The notes under the pieces were generated by a model that was not told the origin of the DNA, made no database searches, and saw only the letters and a list, made by a program, of their open reading frames with translations. DNA of 58,887 bases, from the NCBI GenBank assembly GCA_026390695.1, contig JAPLFL010000105.1:1-58887 (forward strand). The letters run 5' to 3'. This DNA is from Candidatus Kapaibacterium sp. (GTDB lineage Bacteria > Bacteroidota > Ignavibacteria > Kapaibacteriales > UBA2268). Both the position numbers and the translations under genes were made by a program. Of this stretch, positions 1 through 8,766 are shown in pieces. Every line of letters starts with the position of its first letter. Position 1 is the stretch's first letter.

Positions 1-376
1 TAAAAAGATCAGTTGAGAAGCTAAAAAAATGGAGCTTTTAAAAATTCCGAACCCTGAATTTTTAAAAGCTAAAAAAAAACTGTCTCAGGTGAAAAAAAGC
101 TTGGAATTCAACATAAAAGACAACCTCAATTGATGATTTTCGGAAGAATGACATTCCATTGGAATTTCATCGTTTTCACACAGTCTCATGCATATGAATG
201 ACAATTTTAGCAAATATTATACTTTTGAGTTAGCCCCCAAGGTACGTTTATCTTACTCTCCTGTGAGATTGGCAGGGGATATTATTGTAAAATTCTAATG
301 AATAATCCAGGCTTAATTATATATGGCTATGAAATTGAGATAAAAAATGTTAATTTTGTAATTAGGAGGTTATTTT
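1..376. other. Intergenic region / left window edge
   Basis: No gene starts and finishes convincingly here. It holds a 15-bp perfect inverted repeat (33-70, listed separately). A short plus-strand reading frame at 188-298 ends in the residues AGDIIVKF and could be the decayed 3' end of an outer-membrane protein gene, but it has no ribosome binding site and an in-frame stop lies at 149-151. The bases TAATTTTG at 351-358 match a Bacteroidota -7 box, but they sit so close to the ribosome binding site of the next gene that they would give a leader of only about 12 bases. Confidence 0.5.
33..70. repeat. 15-bp perfect inverted repeat (hairpin)
   Basis: The arms at 33-47 (AGCTTTTAAAAATTC) and 56-70 are exact reverse complements around the 8-base loop CGAACCCT. 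On the minus strand a T-run follows within a few bases, so it could terminate a minus-strand transcript. On the plus strand it is followed by a run of A. The stem is AT-rich, so terminator strength is uncertain. Confidence 0.5.
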
Positions 377-3300
377 ATGAGCAAATTTGAATTTGGATTG
401 AACATTAAAAATAAATATAGATTATTAATTTTAATTATATTGATTATTCTGATAATCACAAGTGCAAATGCTGCATGGGAGAGAATTAATTCTCCGGTTG
501 GCGGGAACATCATTCAACTTTTACGAAAATCAGATACAACTTATGCTGTTGTTTATCCGGGTGGTATTTTTTTTAATACTCTCGCAGATACTGTCTGGAA
601 GCCCTGTACGAATGCTAATAATCCTTTGAAAACGACAATTGCAATAACTTCTAATAATAGTTATCTTTTTGCTATAACGAATAATGGTAATGTTTACCGC
701 TCCACCAATAATGGATCCAACTGGGAATTGAAATTTATTAATAATGGAAAATTCAATAGTTTAAATAAATTTATTTCATTAAATAATAATCTATATTTAT
801 GTACGGATAATGGATTATTTATTGGATCGGATAACGCTAATCAATGGACTGAATCAGCATTTTCAGGGCAGCCCGTCAATGATCTTATCGAATTTAATAA
901 TGGGATTTATATTGCAAATAATAATGGAATATTTTTTAATGATAAAATAAATTCCAATTGGACAGGCAAAGGTTTTGATAAAAGACCTGTTTACAAATTA
1001 TTTACATTTAATAATAAAATTTATGCTACCACTGCTGATACTTTGAGGATTTACGAATCGAGTGCAGGAGATTTCGATTGGAATATATATAAAGATGCAG
1101 AGTTCTTTGGCAAACAAGTTTTTGAATTCGATCAGTTGAATAAGGAATTACTGATCTCGTTAATCTCCCAAAACCACATTTTAATACTTTCTTCTCCTGA
1201 CGATGGTAAAAACTGGAAATCGGTGCTTGACACAACTACATCGAGTCAGTTTCTATCCAGCGGACTGACGATTTCACTGAATGATTTCATACTTGGGACA
1301 CGTTTTAATGGAATTTTGAAATTAAATAAAGTAAATTCGTTAAGTAGATATTATTCGAATGTTAGACTTTACGGCATTCAGACGCTTTCCATGATAGCAA
1401 ATGCTAATAATCTGATTGCAGGTACTCTTGAAAACGGACTTTTTAAATCAGATAACGGTGGAACTTCATGGAGGCAGATTGCAAATTATATTAAAAACAA
1501 CAACGGGATTTTTCTAACCATTAATAACCTGATAGAAGTTAAAGATTCAATTTTTGCAAGTACAAGCGATGGGATTTTCAAGACTTCAGACTTGGGGGAA
1601 ACTTGGAACCAATACTATAAACCTAATCTCTCAAACGAAGATAATTTTATTAATCTAACGTTTGACCAGAATCGTTACTTTGCAATAGAAAATGTCTATA
1701 ATTCGAGTAAAAAATATATAAATAAATCATATACCTCAATCATCAATAACAAAAGGGATTCTGTTCTTACAATTGACTTTGATAATAATCAACTTTACTC
1801 AATTTTAAAGGATAGTATTGACATTTTTATAGGTTCTGCATTTGGAATTTATAAATCCTCTAATGGTGGAAACGCGTGGAACAATATCAATCCAAATATT
1901 GATTCAGTCAGAACTTTGATAAATTACAAAAAGAATATTATTGCAGGATCATGGACAGGAGTTTATTCATCAAGTGACAAAGGGCAAAACTGGGTGAGTT
2001 TCGATCAAGGTTTGATCCGCAAACAATCAAATAGTTTATATAAAATGTATTCGAGTTTACTGAATGCAAGTTCAGACGGTGCTTATATTAAAGTCTCACC
2101 GGACTCATTATGGCAACAAATTAATGATGGCTTATATAATTTCTATTTGTTTGGTTTCACACATTCCGGAAATGCTCTTTATACATATATACTTGGTGAT
2201 GGAATTTATAAAACCGGATTCAGAGGTCTTTTCCCAATCTATATCAGTGATTTCCCATATGATATTTTATGCGGAAATCTTACTTTTATCATAAAATTTA
2301 TTAGTGATCCTAAAATCAATTTTAAACCAAATAATAATTTCATTGCCGAGATTTCATCCCCCGATGGTGAGTTTGACTCAAAAACGGTTCAAATTGGCTC
2401 TACAACTGATAATTCGGGAACTGTCAGAGTAAATATACCTGCAAATTTAAGTCCGTCTGCCAATTACAGAATAAGGATCAGAAGTACTGCTCCGGCTGTT
2501 CAAGGATTAGACAATCTTCAGAACATCAGTTTCATAGGAAAAGCAAATACTGCCATAACTGGCACTGATTCGGTTTGCTCCGGAAGTAGCGCTTCATATA
2601 CAGTTCAAGCTACAACAGGTTACTCGATTAAGTGGATAGCTATAAACGGAAACATTGTCGGCGCTGACAACCAAACAACTGCAACAGTAAATTGGCTTTC
2701 ACCGGGATCAGGGACATTGGCTGTTTTATTTCAATCAATTGCAGAATGTTCCGATTCCAATTTTAAAATTGTAAACATTATATCATCTCCTTCAATTCCA
2801 CAAATTACAAATTCAGGAGATTCATTGATTTCATCTTCCTTACAAGGTAATCAGTGGTTTCTTGATGGGGCATTGATAACAGGTGCTAATTCTCAGGTTT
2901 TTATTCCTCTTACAGGTGGGAATTATACTGTTCAGGTTACAAATAATACCGGATGCAAATCCCAGAAGTCAGATATTAAATTTTTTGATAAAGAAAATAA
3001 ATACACATACTTTAAAATTGATACAATTTCCGCAGCATCTGGAGATTATACGGATATAATTATTCGAATGTTCAAAAGTAAAAACTTTGATTCATTGAAT
3101 ATCGATAGAATCAGAGCGGTTTTGGTATTTAATGCAAATCTGCTTTATCCTGAAGGCTTGCCTTCAGGGCAATATGTTGATGGATATAGGTACATGAATC
3201 TGGATTTTCCACCTACCTTCATCCAAAATAATGTTGTACAAAGTATTCATGTTCAAGCAATGTTAGGCAATACTGATTCCACAAAAATATTTCTTAAAAA

Positions 3301-3676
3301 TATTCAAACTATTCAGGCAAATGCAAAATTTTTATTCCTTCAAGATAGCGGACTCTTCCGATTAAAGGAAGTTTGCTTAGATGGTGGAAAAAGGTTGATC
3401 GGTAAACAAAGAAAAACTCTCTCAATTCGAAGTATAAATCCGAATCCGGCTTTTGATAATATTCAAGTTCTTTATTCTGTGAATCAAAATGTTTTGATTA
3501 ATTTGAAAATTATTAATAGCAACGGAGAATTGGTCAGAAACTGTTTCACAAAACAAATCAAACCCGGTGACTACTCTACACAAATTTCAGTTGAATCAAT
3601 TGCCAATGGTACTTACTATTTATACCTTGAATCCGGTGATAACAGAGTTATTTCAACTTTAACAATATCAAGGTAA
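377..3676 (+). CDS. Secreted BNR/YCF48-like beta-propeller protein with T9SS sorting domain
   Basis: A 1099-residue secreted protein. Residues 1 to about 32 form a signal peptide (KYRLLILIILIILIITSANA). The body carries repeated Asp-box (BNR) motifs such as STNNGSNW, SDNGGTSW, SSNGGNAW and SSDKGQNW, as in sialidase/YCF48-type propellers. A PKD-like Ig domain (about 690-870) with SVCSGSSASYTV follows. The last 80 residues (SINPNPAF...NGTYYLYL) are a type A T9SS sorting domain, so the protein should cross the outer membrane and be anchored or released. The start is set by AGGAGG at 364-369, seven bases before ATG. It is the first gene of a tight operon (1 base to the next gene). No catalytic sialidase residues were identified, so an adhesive or structural role is more likely than an enzymatic one. 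Confidence 0.85.
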   Translation: MSKFEFGLNIKNKYRLLILIILIILIITSANAAWERINSPVGGNIIQLLRKSDTTYAVVYPGGIFFNTLADTVWKPCTNANNPLKTTIAITSNNSYLFAITNNGNVYRSTNNGSNWELKFINNGKFNSLNKFISLNNNLYLCTDNGLFIGSDNANQWTESAFSGQPVNDLIEFNNGIYIANNNGIFFNDKINSNWTGKGFDKRPVYKLFTFNNKIYATTADTLRIYESSAGDFDWNIYKDAEFFGKQVFEFDQLNKELLISLISQNHILILSSPDDGKNWKSVLDTTTSSQFLSSGLTISLNDFILGTRFNGILKLNKVNSLSRYYSNVRLYGIQTLSMIANANNLIAGTLENGLFKSDNGGTSWRQIANYIKNNNGIFLTINNLIEVKDSIFASTSDGIFKTSDLGETWNQYYKPNLSNEDNFINLTFDQNRYFAIENVYNSSKKYINKSYTSIINNKRDSVLTIDFDNNQLYSILKDSIDIFIGSAFGIYKSSNGGNAWNNINPNIDSVRTLINYKKNIIAGSWTGVYSSSDKGQNWVSFDQGLIRKQSNSLYKMYSSLLNASSDGAYIKVSPDSLWQQINDGLYNFYLFGFTHSGNALYTYILGDGIYKTGFRGLFPIYISDFPYDILCGNLTFIIKFISDPKINFKPNNNFIAEISSPDGEFDSKTVQIGSTTDNSGTVRVNIPANLSPSANYRIRIRSTAPAVQGLDNLQNISFIGKANTAITGTDSVCSGSSASYTVQATTGYSIKWIAINGNIVGADNQTTATVNWLSPGSGTLAVLFQSIAECSDSNFKIVNIISSPSIPQITNSGDSLISSSLQGNQWFLDGALITGANSQVFIPLTGGNYTVQVTNNTGCKSQKSDIKFFDKENKYTYFKIDTISAASGDYTDIIIRMFKSKNFDSLNIDRIRAVLVFNANLLYPEGLPSGQYVDGYRYMNLDFPPTFIQNNVVQSIHVQAMLGNTDSTKIFLKNIQTIQANAKFLFLQDSGLFRLKEVCLDGGKRLIGKQRKTLSIRSINPNPAFDNIQVLYSVNQNVLINLKIINSNGELVRNCFTKQIKPGDYSTQISVESIANGTYYLYLESGDNRVISTLTISR

Positions 3677-3677
3677 T

Positions 3678-4994
3678 ATGAATATTAAAATTAGCATTTT
3701 ATTAATTATTATCAGCTTTTCGATAGTTAAAGCACAATATATTCGTTCAAACGAGCCATATTCTAATTTTGGTTTAAACTCGACTTACGAATTTATTAAT
3801 CAAAAAGCTAATTTTAATAAGTTACCGGGCATTCCTAATTGTTGTGTCGGTTTTGTAAATGGGACTGGCCGCGGATATTCGCTTAATATGCTTTATGGAT
3901 ATTATTTACAAAATTATGGAATAGATTTTGAATTCGGATACCAAAACAATATCGGTACCTTTAAGTCTATACAGGATATGCTATTCGGGATTGAAGGGCA
4001 AAAAGTAAATGGTGAGTTTGAACACCGATTGGATTATCAAATTAAGTTATTAAATTTCAAAATCGCAGCATCGTATATGATTTTAGAGAATTTAGGGATA
4101 AATCTCGGAATTGTGAGTACAATTAATATCGGTTCAAATTTTAATCAATATGAGGCAATAGTAATTCCGGCTGATGCAGTCTTTTTAGATGATTCCGGAA
4201 AAAGTCTTGGTGCTATAAGAAATGTAAAAAACGGCAAAATCCCTCAAATAAGTAATTTACAACTTGGTCTTTTCACCGGAGTATTTTACGACTATCCTCT
4301 AAATACTAATAAATCTTTATTATTAAGGCCATCAATCAGCTATGAGTATAGTTTAACTAATATTGTAACCGGAATAAATTGGAAAAATAATTCATTTGCT
4401 TTAGGAATTGCCTTAGTTTATTCCAATTCTAAATATTATTTTGATCCAAGATTAAGAATCTCAGAAGCGGAACTTCAGATAAAACTTGAAAATCAGAAGA
4501 GGTTAATTGATTCCACTGAATCTCTAAGAAATAAACAAAAAGCAGAAACTGATTCTCTAATTGCATTGATTGAAAAGCAGAAAGAAATAGAGATAAAAAA
4601 ACAATTAGAGATTGATGAACAGAATAAAATAATTAGACAAAATGAAGAAAAGCAGCGGATTGCAATAGGAAAATATGAAGCTGATCGTTTGCAGGCTGAA
4701 AAAGCAGTTGAAGAAGAAAATAGAAAAAGTGGAGTTATATGCAAATGCTATGTTATCCTCTACATTTCCTCTACTGATAAAAAAGAAGCAGAAAGAGTGT
4801 ATGATTTTCTTAAATCAAATGGAAACATGAATTTAGTTCAGTCATCGTTTATCGAACCTTACCTGAAACAAAGATATTATGTTGTAAAATCACATTGTTT
4901 TGATTCATTTAAAGAAGTTTATGATGAAAGAATCAGAAATATAAAAATTACTGAAAAGCTCGATATTGTAACTATTATTAAATGTGAAAATTAA
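3678..4994 (+). CDS. Putative outer-membrane barrel protein with coiled coil and C-terminal SPOR-like region
   Basis: 438 residues. There is a signal peptide at 1-19 (cleavage after VKA). Residues 20 to about 255 alternate in the way outer-membrane beta strands do, with many Gly/Tyr/Asn turns and an 'ISNLQLGLFTGVFYDYPL'-like strand pattern. A long charged coiled coil follows (about 262-350, rich in E, K, Q). The last 85 residues begin at a Cys pair (CKCYVI) and look like a small alpha/beta module reminiscent of SPOR repeats; that resemblance is my inference. It starts one base after the upstream gene and ends five bases before the SpoIIE phosphatase gene, so the three are probably cotranscribed. 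No named family was recognised. Confidence 0.6.
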   Translation: MNIKISILLIIISFSIVKAQYIRSNEPYSNFGLNSTYEFINQKANFNKLPGIPNCCVGFVNGTGRGYSLNMLYGYYLQNYGIDFEFGYQNNIGTFKSIQDMLFGIEGQKVNGEFEHRLDYQIKLLNFKIAASYMILENLGINLGIVSTINIGSNFNQYEAIVIPADAVFLDDSGKSLGAIRNVKNGKIPQISNLQLGLFTGVFYDYPLNTNKSLLLRPSISYEYSLTNIVTGINWKNNSFALGIALVYSNSKYYFDPRLRISEAELQIKLENQKRLIDSTESLRNKQKAETDSLIALIEKQKEIEIKKQLEIDEQNKIIRQNEEKQRIAIGKYEADRLQAEKAVEEENRKSGVICKCYVILYISSTDKKEAERVYDFLKSNGNMNLVQSSFIEPYLKQRYYVVKSHCFDSFKEVYDERIRNIKITEKLDIVTIIKCEN

Positions 4995-4999
4995 AAAAA

Positions 5000-6772
5000 A
5001 TGATCATGTTTAAAATCAAGATATTACAACATCATTCTAATCAATATATCTTTACTATTTTTCAGATTTTAACTATTCTATTTTTTATATTTAATTCTTA
5101 TTCTTTACTATCTCAAGATATTTCCAAAAAGACACCTATTGCTATCGTTTTTAACCGCGTGGGGCAAAAAGCCACTATAAGAAATGGTGAAAATATTTCT
5201 ATTGTTTATGGTACAAAGATCAAACCGGAGTACTGTTATCTTGCATATTCTCCGGGGAAATCTGAGAATGAATACATAATTGAATTAAAGTCCTACGAAA
5301 ATGTTTTTGAGGAAATTGGTCGATTGCATTCTGTTATTGATAGTTTGAATTTGTATAATAAGCATCAGTATATCCAAGATAAAAAAAAGTCTCCCGATCA
5401 AACTATAAAAGGCGATAATATAATAAATAATGATTCAATTCATAAAATTAATTCAAATGCCTTAGACTTTATTAATAAAGTATTCAATACCGATCACTCA
5501 ATTTTTGATGCAACTCAGCCTGCAGCCGATTTAAAGACACTTAACAAATACCTGCAACAGCAGAATAAATCTATTGATAACAATTACAAGGTTATTAACG
5601 CAAATAAAGATAAAATTGAAGCCATTAAACAAAAAATTAAGAATATTAATTGGAATTCCGGAAGTTTTGACAGACTAAATAGCTTTTTTTCAGAAATTGA
5701 TTCTTTGGTGGCTTATAATAATTTACTTTTTTTGCAAAATAATAATCTGACTGAAACAAAAGCATACCTTGAGAAAGCAATTCAAGTTAGTGAAATAAAG
5801 AATGAGAATCTTAATAAACAAATTAAATATCTAATTGGTATTTCACTGCTTGCTCTGATAATTGCCTTTGCTGTTTATTTTATTTACAGAACAAATAAAA
5901 AATTTAATAATAAACTGAGAATAATTAATGAAGAATTGAATAACTCAAATCTTCAGCTCTCCGAACAGAATAATTTAATCCAAAATCAGATTTCACAACT
6001 CTCAGTCCTTCATTTTGAAAAAGACAAACTCCTAAATATCATTAACAAAGAACTTAAAACAGCATCTTTATATATTCATAATTTAATTCCAAAACCAATA
6101 TTTAATCAAAATGATAAAATTTCAACAGATTGGATTTTTATTCCATCAACTGATTTAGGTGGCGATTCTCTCGGATACAGATGGATTAGCAAACATTCTT
6201 TCGCATTCTATCTTCTTGACGTAAGTGGACACGGTATTGGGCCGGCTTTACATTCCGTTCAGGTACTAAATACACTTCAGCACAAGACACTCCCTAATGT
6301 TGATTTTACAAAACCAGACGAAGTTCTGACGGCTTTGAATAAAATTTTCCAGATGAAAGATCATAATGAAATTTATTTTACTCTGTTTTATGGAGTTTAT
6401 GACACAGAAACGGGATTATTAAATTACGCAGGAGCCGGACATCCTGCAGCATTACTAATCAACCGGAACGGAACCATGGAACACCTGGAATCAACCAATA
6501 TATTTATAGGTGCTCTTCCCAATTATAATTTTAAATTCCAGACGATTAAAATAGAAAAACCAGCCAGTATTTATATTTATTCGGATGGTGTTTATGAAAT
6601 TATTAATCCACAAGGAATTATGTTCACAAGCGAAAAGTTCGAGGATAGTTTGATAGAAAACATCGAAAAAAATAAATTGTCGCTCGATTGTCTTTTTCAG
6701 GAAGCAATTCAATATCACAAGTCACCTACCCTTGACGATGATTATAGTTTGTTAAAAGTTGAGTTTCTATGA
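5000..6772 (+). CDS. Membrane-anchored SpoIIE/RsbU-type PP2C serine phosphatase
   Basis: 590 residues. One hydrophobic segment near the N-terminus (about 17-38) and a second at about 278-298 enclose a periplasmic, partly helical region. A cytoplasmic coiled coil of about 50 residues and a C-terminal PP2C domain (about 375-590) follow. All PP2C metal-binding motifs are visible: DLGGDSLGY, LDVSGHGIGPA, YSDGVYE and the late DDDYSLL, so the enzyme should be active. In other bacteria such proteins dephosphorylate anti-sigma-factor antagonists. No partner STAS or kinase gene is in this operon. Its place behind a T9SS cargo gene and a barrel gene suggests it reads an envelope signal. No Shine-Dalgarno is evident; the ATG is 5 bases past the upstream stop. 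Confidence 0.85.
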   Translation: MIMFKIKILQHHSNQYIFTIFQILTILFFIFNSYSLLSQDISKKTPIAIVFNRVGQKATIRNGENISIVYGTKIKPEYCYLAYSPGKSENEYIIELKSYENVFEEIGRLHSVIDSLNLYNKHQYIQDKKKSPDQTIKGDNIINNDSIHKINSNALDFINKVFNTDHSIFDATQPAADLKTLNKYLQQQNKSIDNNYKVINANKDKIEAIKQKIKNINWNSGSFDRLNSFFSEIDSLVAYNNLLFLQNNNLTETKAYLEKAIQVSEIKNENLNKQIKYLIGISLLALIIAFAVYFIYRTNKKFNNKLRIINEELNNSNLQLSEQNNLIQNQISQLSVLHFEKDKLLNIINKELKTASLYIHNLIPKPIFNQNDKISTDWIFIPSTDLGGDSLGYRWISKHSFAFYLLDVSGHGIGPALHSVQVLNTLQHKTLPNVDFTKPDEVLTALNKIFQMKDHNEIYFTLFYGVYDTETGLLNYAGAGHPAALLINRNGTMEHLESTNIFIGALPNYNFKFQTIKIEKPASIYIYSDGVYEIINPQGIMFTSEKFEDSLIENIEKNKLSLDCLFQEAIQYHKSPTLDDDYSLLKVEFL

Positions 6773-6808
6773 AAATAATAAACCAATTATTACGAATAAT
6801 CAATTTCC

Positions 6809-6839
6809 TTTGTAATCTCATTAAAATTGATTAATTTTG
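6809..6839 (+). promoter_or_regulatory. Bacteroidota-type promoter of the pqqD-pepD operon
   Basis: TTTG at 6809-6812, 19 bases, then TAATTTTG at 6832-6839. This is an exact match in sequence and spacing to the Bacteroidota -33/-7 consensus (TTTG, TAnnTTTG). Transcription would begin near 6846, shortly before the PqqD-like gene. Confidence 0.6.
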
Positions 6840-6867
6840 TAAAATGTGTTATTTATCGTTTTGATAA

Positions 6868-7233
6868 TTGAAAAAGAAAAAGCAAGAATATAATTTAATG
6901 GAACTCACACCGCTGAGATTGCACGAATTTGTACAAAAAGAAGATGGATTGGTTGATGTTTTGGTTCCAAAATTTAAAAACACATGGCTTACCAAACTTT
7001 TAATTCCAAAAATGAAAAATCCATATATGAGAGCCAATCTTGATAGCTTCGGTAGTGAAACTTGGCTTTTAATCGATGGTAATACAAAAGTTGAAACTAT
7101 CACAAACAAACTGACTGAAAAATTTGGTGATGAACTAAACCAAGCACCAGAGCGCATCGGAAAGTTTTTTAATAATTTATTTGTTCACAAATTTATTACT
7201 TTTATTGAATTAAGAAAGGATCACAATGGGTAA
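6868..7233 (+). CDS. PqqD-fold (RRE-like) protein
   Basis: 121 residues, a stand-alone PqqD-family protein. The conserved core is visible: LVPKFKN, then LDSFGSETWLLIDG and a helical C-terminus. PqqD-fold proteins bind leader peptides for radical SAM or other maturases, but many Bacteroidota members have no known partner, and no radical SAM maturase lies next to this one. I keep the TTG start because the residues it adds (MKKKKQEYNLMELTP) resemble the usual N-terminus of the family; an ATG at 6898 is the alternative. Neither has a clear ribosome binding site. The 3' end overlaps the pepD start by 8 bases, implying translational coupling. Confidence 0.7.
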   Translation: MKKKKQEYNLMELTPLRLHEFVQKEDGLVDVLVPKFKNTWLTKLLIPKMKNPYMRANLDSFGSETWLLIDGNTKVETITNKLTEKFGDELNQAPERIGKFFNNLFVHKFITFIELRKDHNG

Positions 7234-8683
7234 CGTTCTTGGCGGTTTGAAACCGCAGAAAGTATGGGAATTTTTTGAAGCGATCTGCAGCTATCCTCGC
7301 CCATCCAAAAAGGAAGAGAAAATTGCAGCATATATCATGGATTTTGCGAAAGAATATAAACTCAAAGCCGTTCGCGATAGTGCCGGAAACATAATAATCA
7401 AGAAACCAGCTACCAAAGGGATGGAAAACCGCAAAACAGTCTGTGTTCAAGGACATATTGACATGGTTTGCGAGAAAAATAATGATGTCGAATTTGATTT
7501 CGATGTCGATGGAATTCAGCCTTGGATCGACGGTGAATGGGTTAAAGCCAAAGGTACAACCCTCGGTGCGGATAATGGTATAGGAGTTGCAATGGCTATG
7601 GCAGTACTTGCATCCAACGATATTGAACATCCAGATTTTGAAGCCTTGTTTACCATAGATGAAGAGACTGGTTTAACAGGTGCTCAGGCTCTTGCTCCGA
7701 ATATTTTAAAAGCTGATATTTTAATAAATCTTGATTCCGAAGAAGATGGTGCTTTTACTATCGGTTGTGCGGGTGGAATCAATACAGCAGCCATTTTTGA
7801 TTATCATGCCGATACTTTAAATGGTGAACATTTTGCATTTGAAATTGCTTTAAAAGGCCTTCGTGGCGGTCATTCTGGAATTGAAATTCATGACGAACGT
7901 GGTAATGCAATTAAAATCCTCAATCGATTAATCTGGAATCTTACTCATAAATATAATGTCCGTTTAGCTACATTTAATAGTGGCAATAAACATAACGCAA
8001 TTCCAAGAGAAGGTTTTGCCGTTATTGCTTGTGCCAGACCTGCTAAACATGACGTTGCAAATTATATTACAGAATTCAACAGCATGGTGCATTTTGAGTA
8101 TGAAACTAAAGAACCAAACTTGCATTTCGTCACCACAGCAGTTGATATTCCTGATAAAGTGATGACTGTTGAATCACAACGTGCATTCTTGAATGCCCTT
8201 TATGCTTGCCCTCACGGCGTGATCCGTAATAGTCCCGATATTGAGAACCTTGTTCAAACTTCAACAAATCTTGCTGTTGTCGAAACTTTCGAGAAAGAAA
8301 TAAAAGTTGTTACCAGCCAGCGCAGTTCTGCCGAATCTGAGAAAATGGATCTTGCGACAATGGTGCGCACCGTATTTGAATTAGCAGGAGCCCGCCTTGA
8401 AGCCGGCGATGGTTATCCCGGATGGCAACCGAACATCAACTCACCAATTTTAAAACTCTGCAAAGATATTTCAAAAGAAGTTTATGGCAAAGAACCAAAA
8501 GTTGAAGCCATCCATGCAGGTTTGGAATGCGGATTAATCGGTGAGAAATATCCCGGAATGGATATGATCTCATTCGGGCCGACTTTAAAAGATGTTCATT
8601 CTCCTGACGAAAAGATTTTAATTCATACCGTTGAAAATTGTTGGAATTTATTCTTGGGTATTCTTAAAAACATACCAGCTTAA
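7226..8683 (+). CDS. pepD: Cytosol non-specific dipeptidase (aminoacyl-histidine dipeptidase, M20C)
   Basis: 485 residues, the full length of PepD. It hydrolyses dipeptides (Xaa-His and others) in the cytoplasm with two zinc ions. Expected ligands and catalytic residues are present: H77 and D79 in GHIDMVCE, D116 in GADNG, E146-E147 in DEETGLTGA, D170 in NLDSEE, and H458 in VHSPDEK. The start ATG at 7226 is preceded by AAAGGA (7215-7220) and lies inside the end of the PqqD-like gene. A strong terminator follows the stop. Codon use is somewhat more GC-rich than in the neighbouring surface-protein genes, as expected for a well-expressed housekeeping gene. Confidence 0.95.
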   Translation: MGNVLGGLKPQKVWEFFEAICSYPRPSKKEEKIAAYIMDFAKEYKLKAVRDSAGNIIIKKPATKGMENRKTVCVQGHIDMVCEKNNDVEFDFDVDGIQPWIDGEWVKAKGTTLGADNGIGVAMAMAVLASNDIEHPDFEALFTIDEETGLTGAQALAPNILKADILINLDSEEDGAFTIGCAGGINTAAIFDYHADTLNGEHFAFEIALKGLRGGHSGIEIHDERGNAIKILNRLIWNLTHKYNVRLATFNSGNKHNAIPREGFAVIACARPAKHDVANYITEFNSMVHFEYETKEPNLHFVTTAVDIPDKVMTVESQRAFLNALYACPHGVIRNSPDIENLVQTSTNLAVVETFEKEIKVVTSQRSSAESEKMDLATMVRTVFELAGARLEAGDGYPGWQPNINSPILKLCKDISKEVYGKEPKVEAIHAGLECGLIGEKYPGMDMISFGPTLKDVHSPDEKILIHTVENCWNLFLGILKNIPA

Positions 8684-8711
8684 TAATTGTAAATGTCAAT
8701 TATTAATTGTT

Positions 8712-8745
8712 AAAGAGCCGGAAAAATCCGGCTCTTTTGTTTTTA
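8712..8745. terminator. Rho-independent terminator after pepD
   Basis: An 11-bp perfect stem (8712-8722 with 8727-8737, core GAGCCGG/CCGGCTC) around an AAAA loop, followed by TTTTGTTTTT. The A-run on the other side means it can also stop minus-strand transcription coming from the GloVer gene, which ends at 8767. Confidence 0.9.
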
Positions 8746-8766
8746 AAGCTTATTCTTTCTCATTTT

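Noticed and set aside
188-298. 36-codon frame ending AGDIIVKF
   Set aside because: The barrel-like C-terminus is suggestive, but there is no start signal, an in-frame stop lies just upstream, and it is too short to assign.
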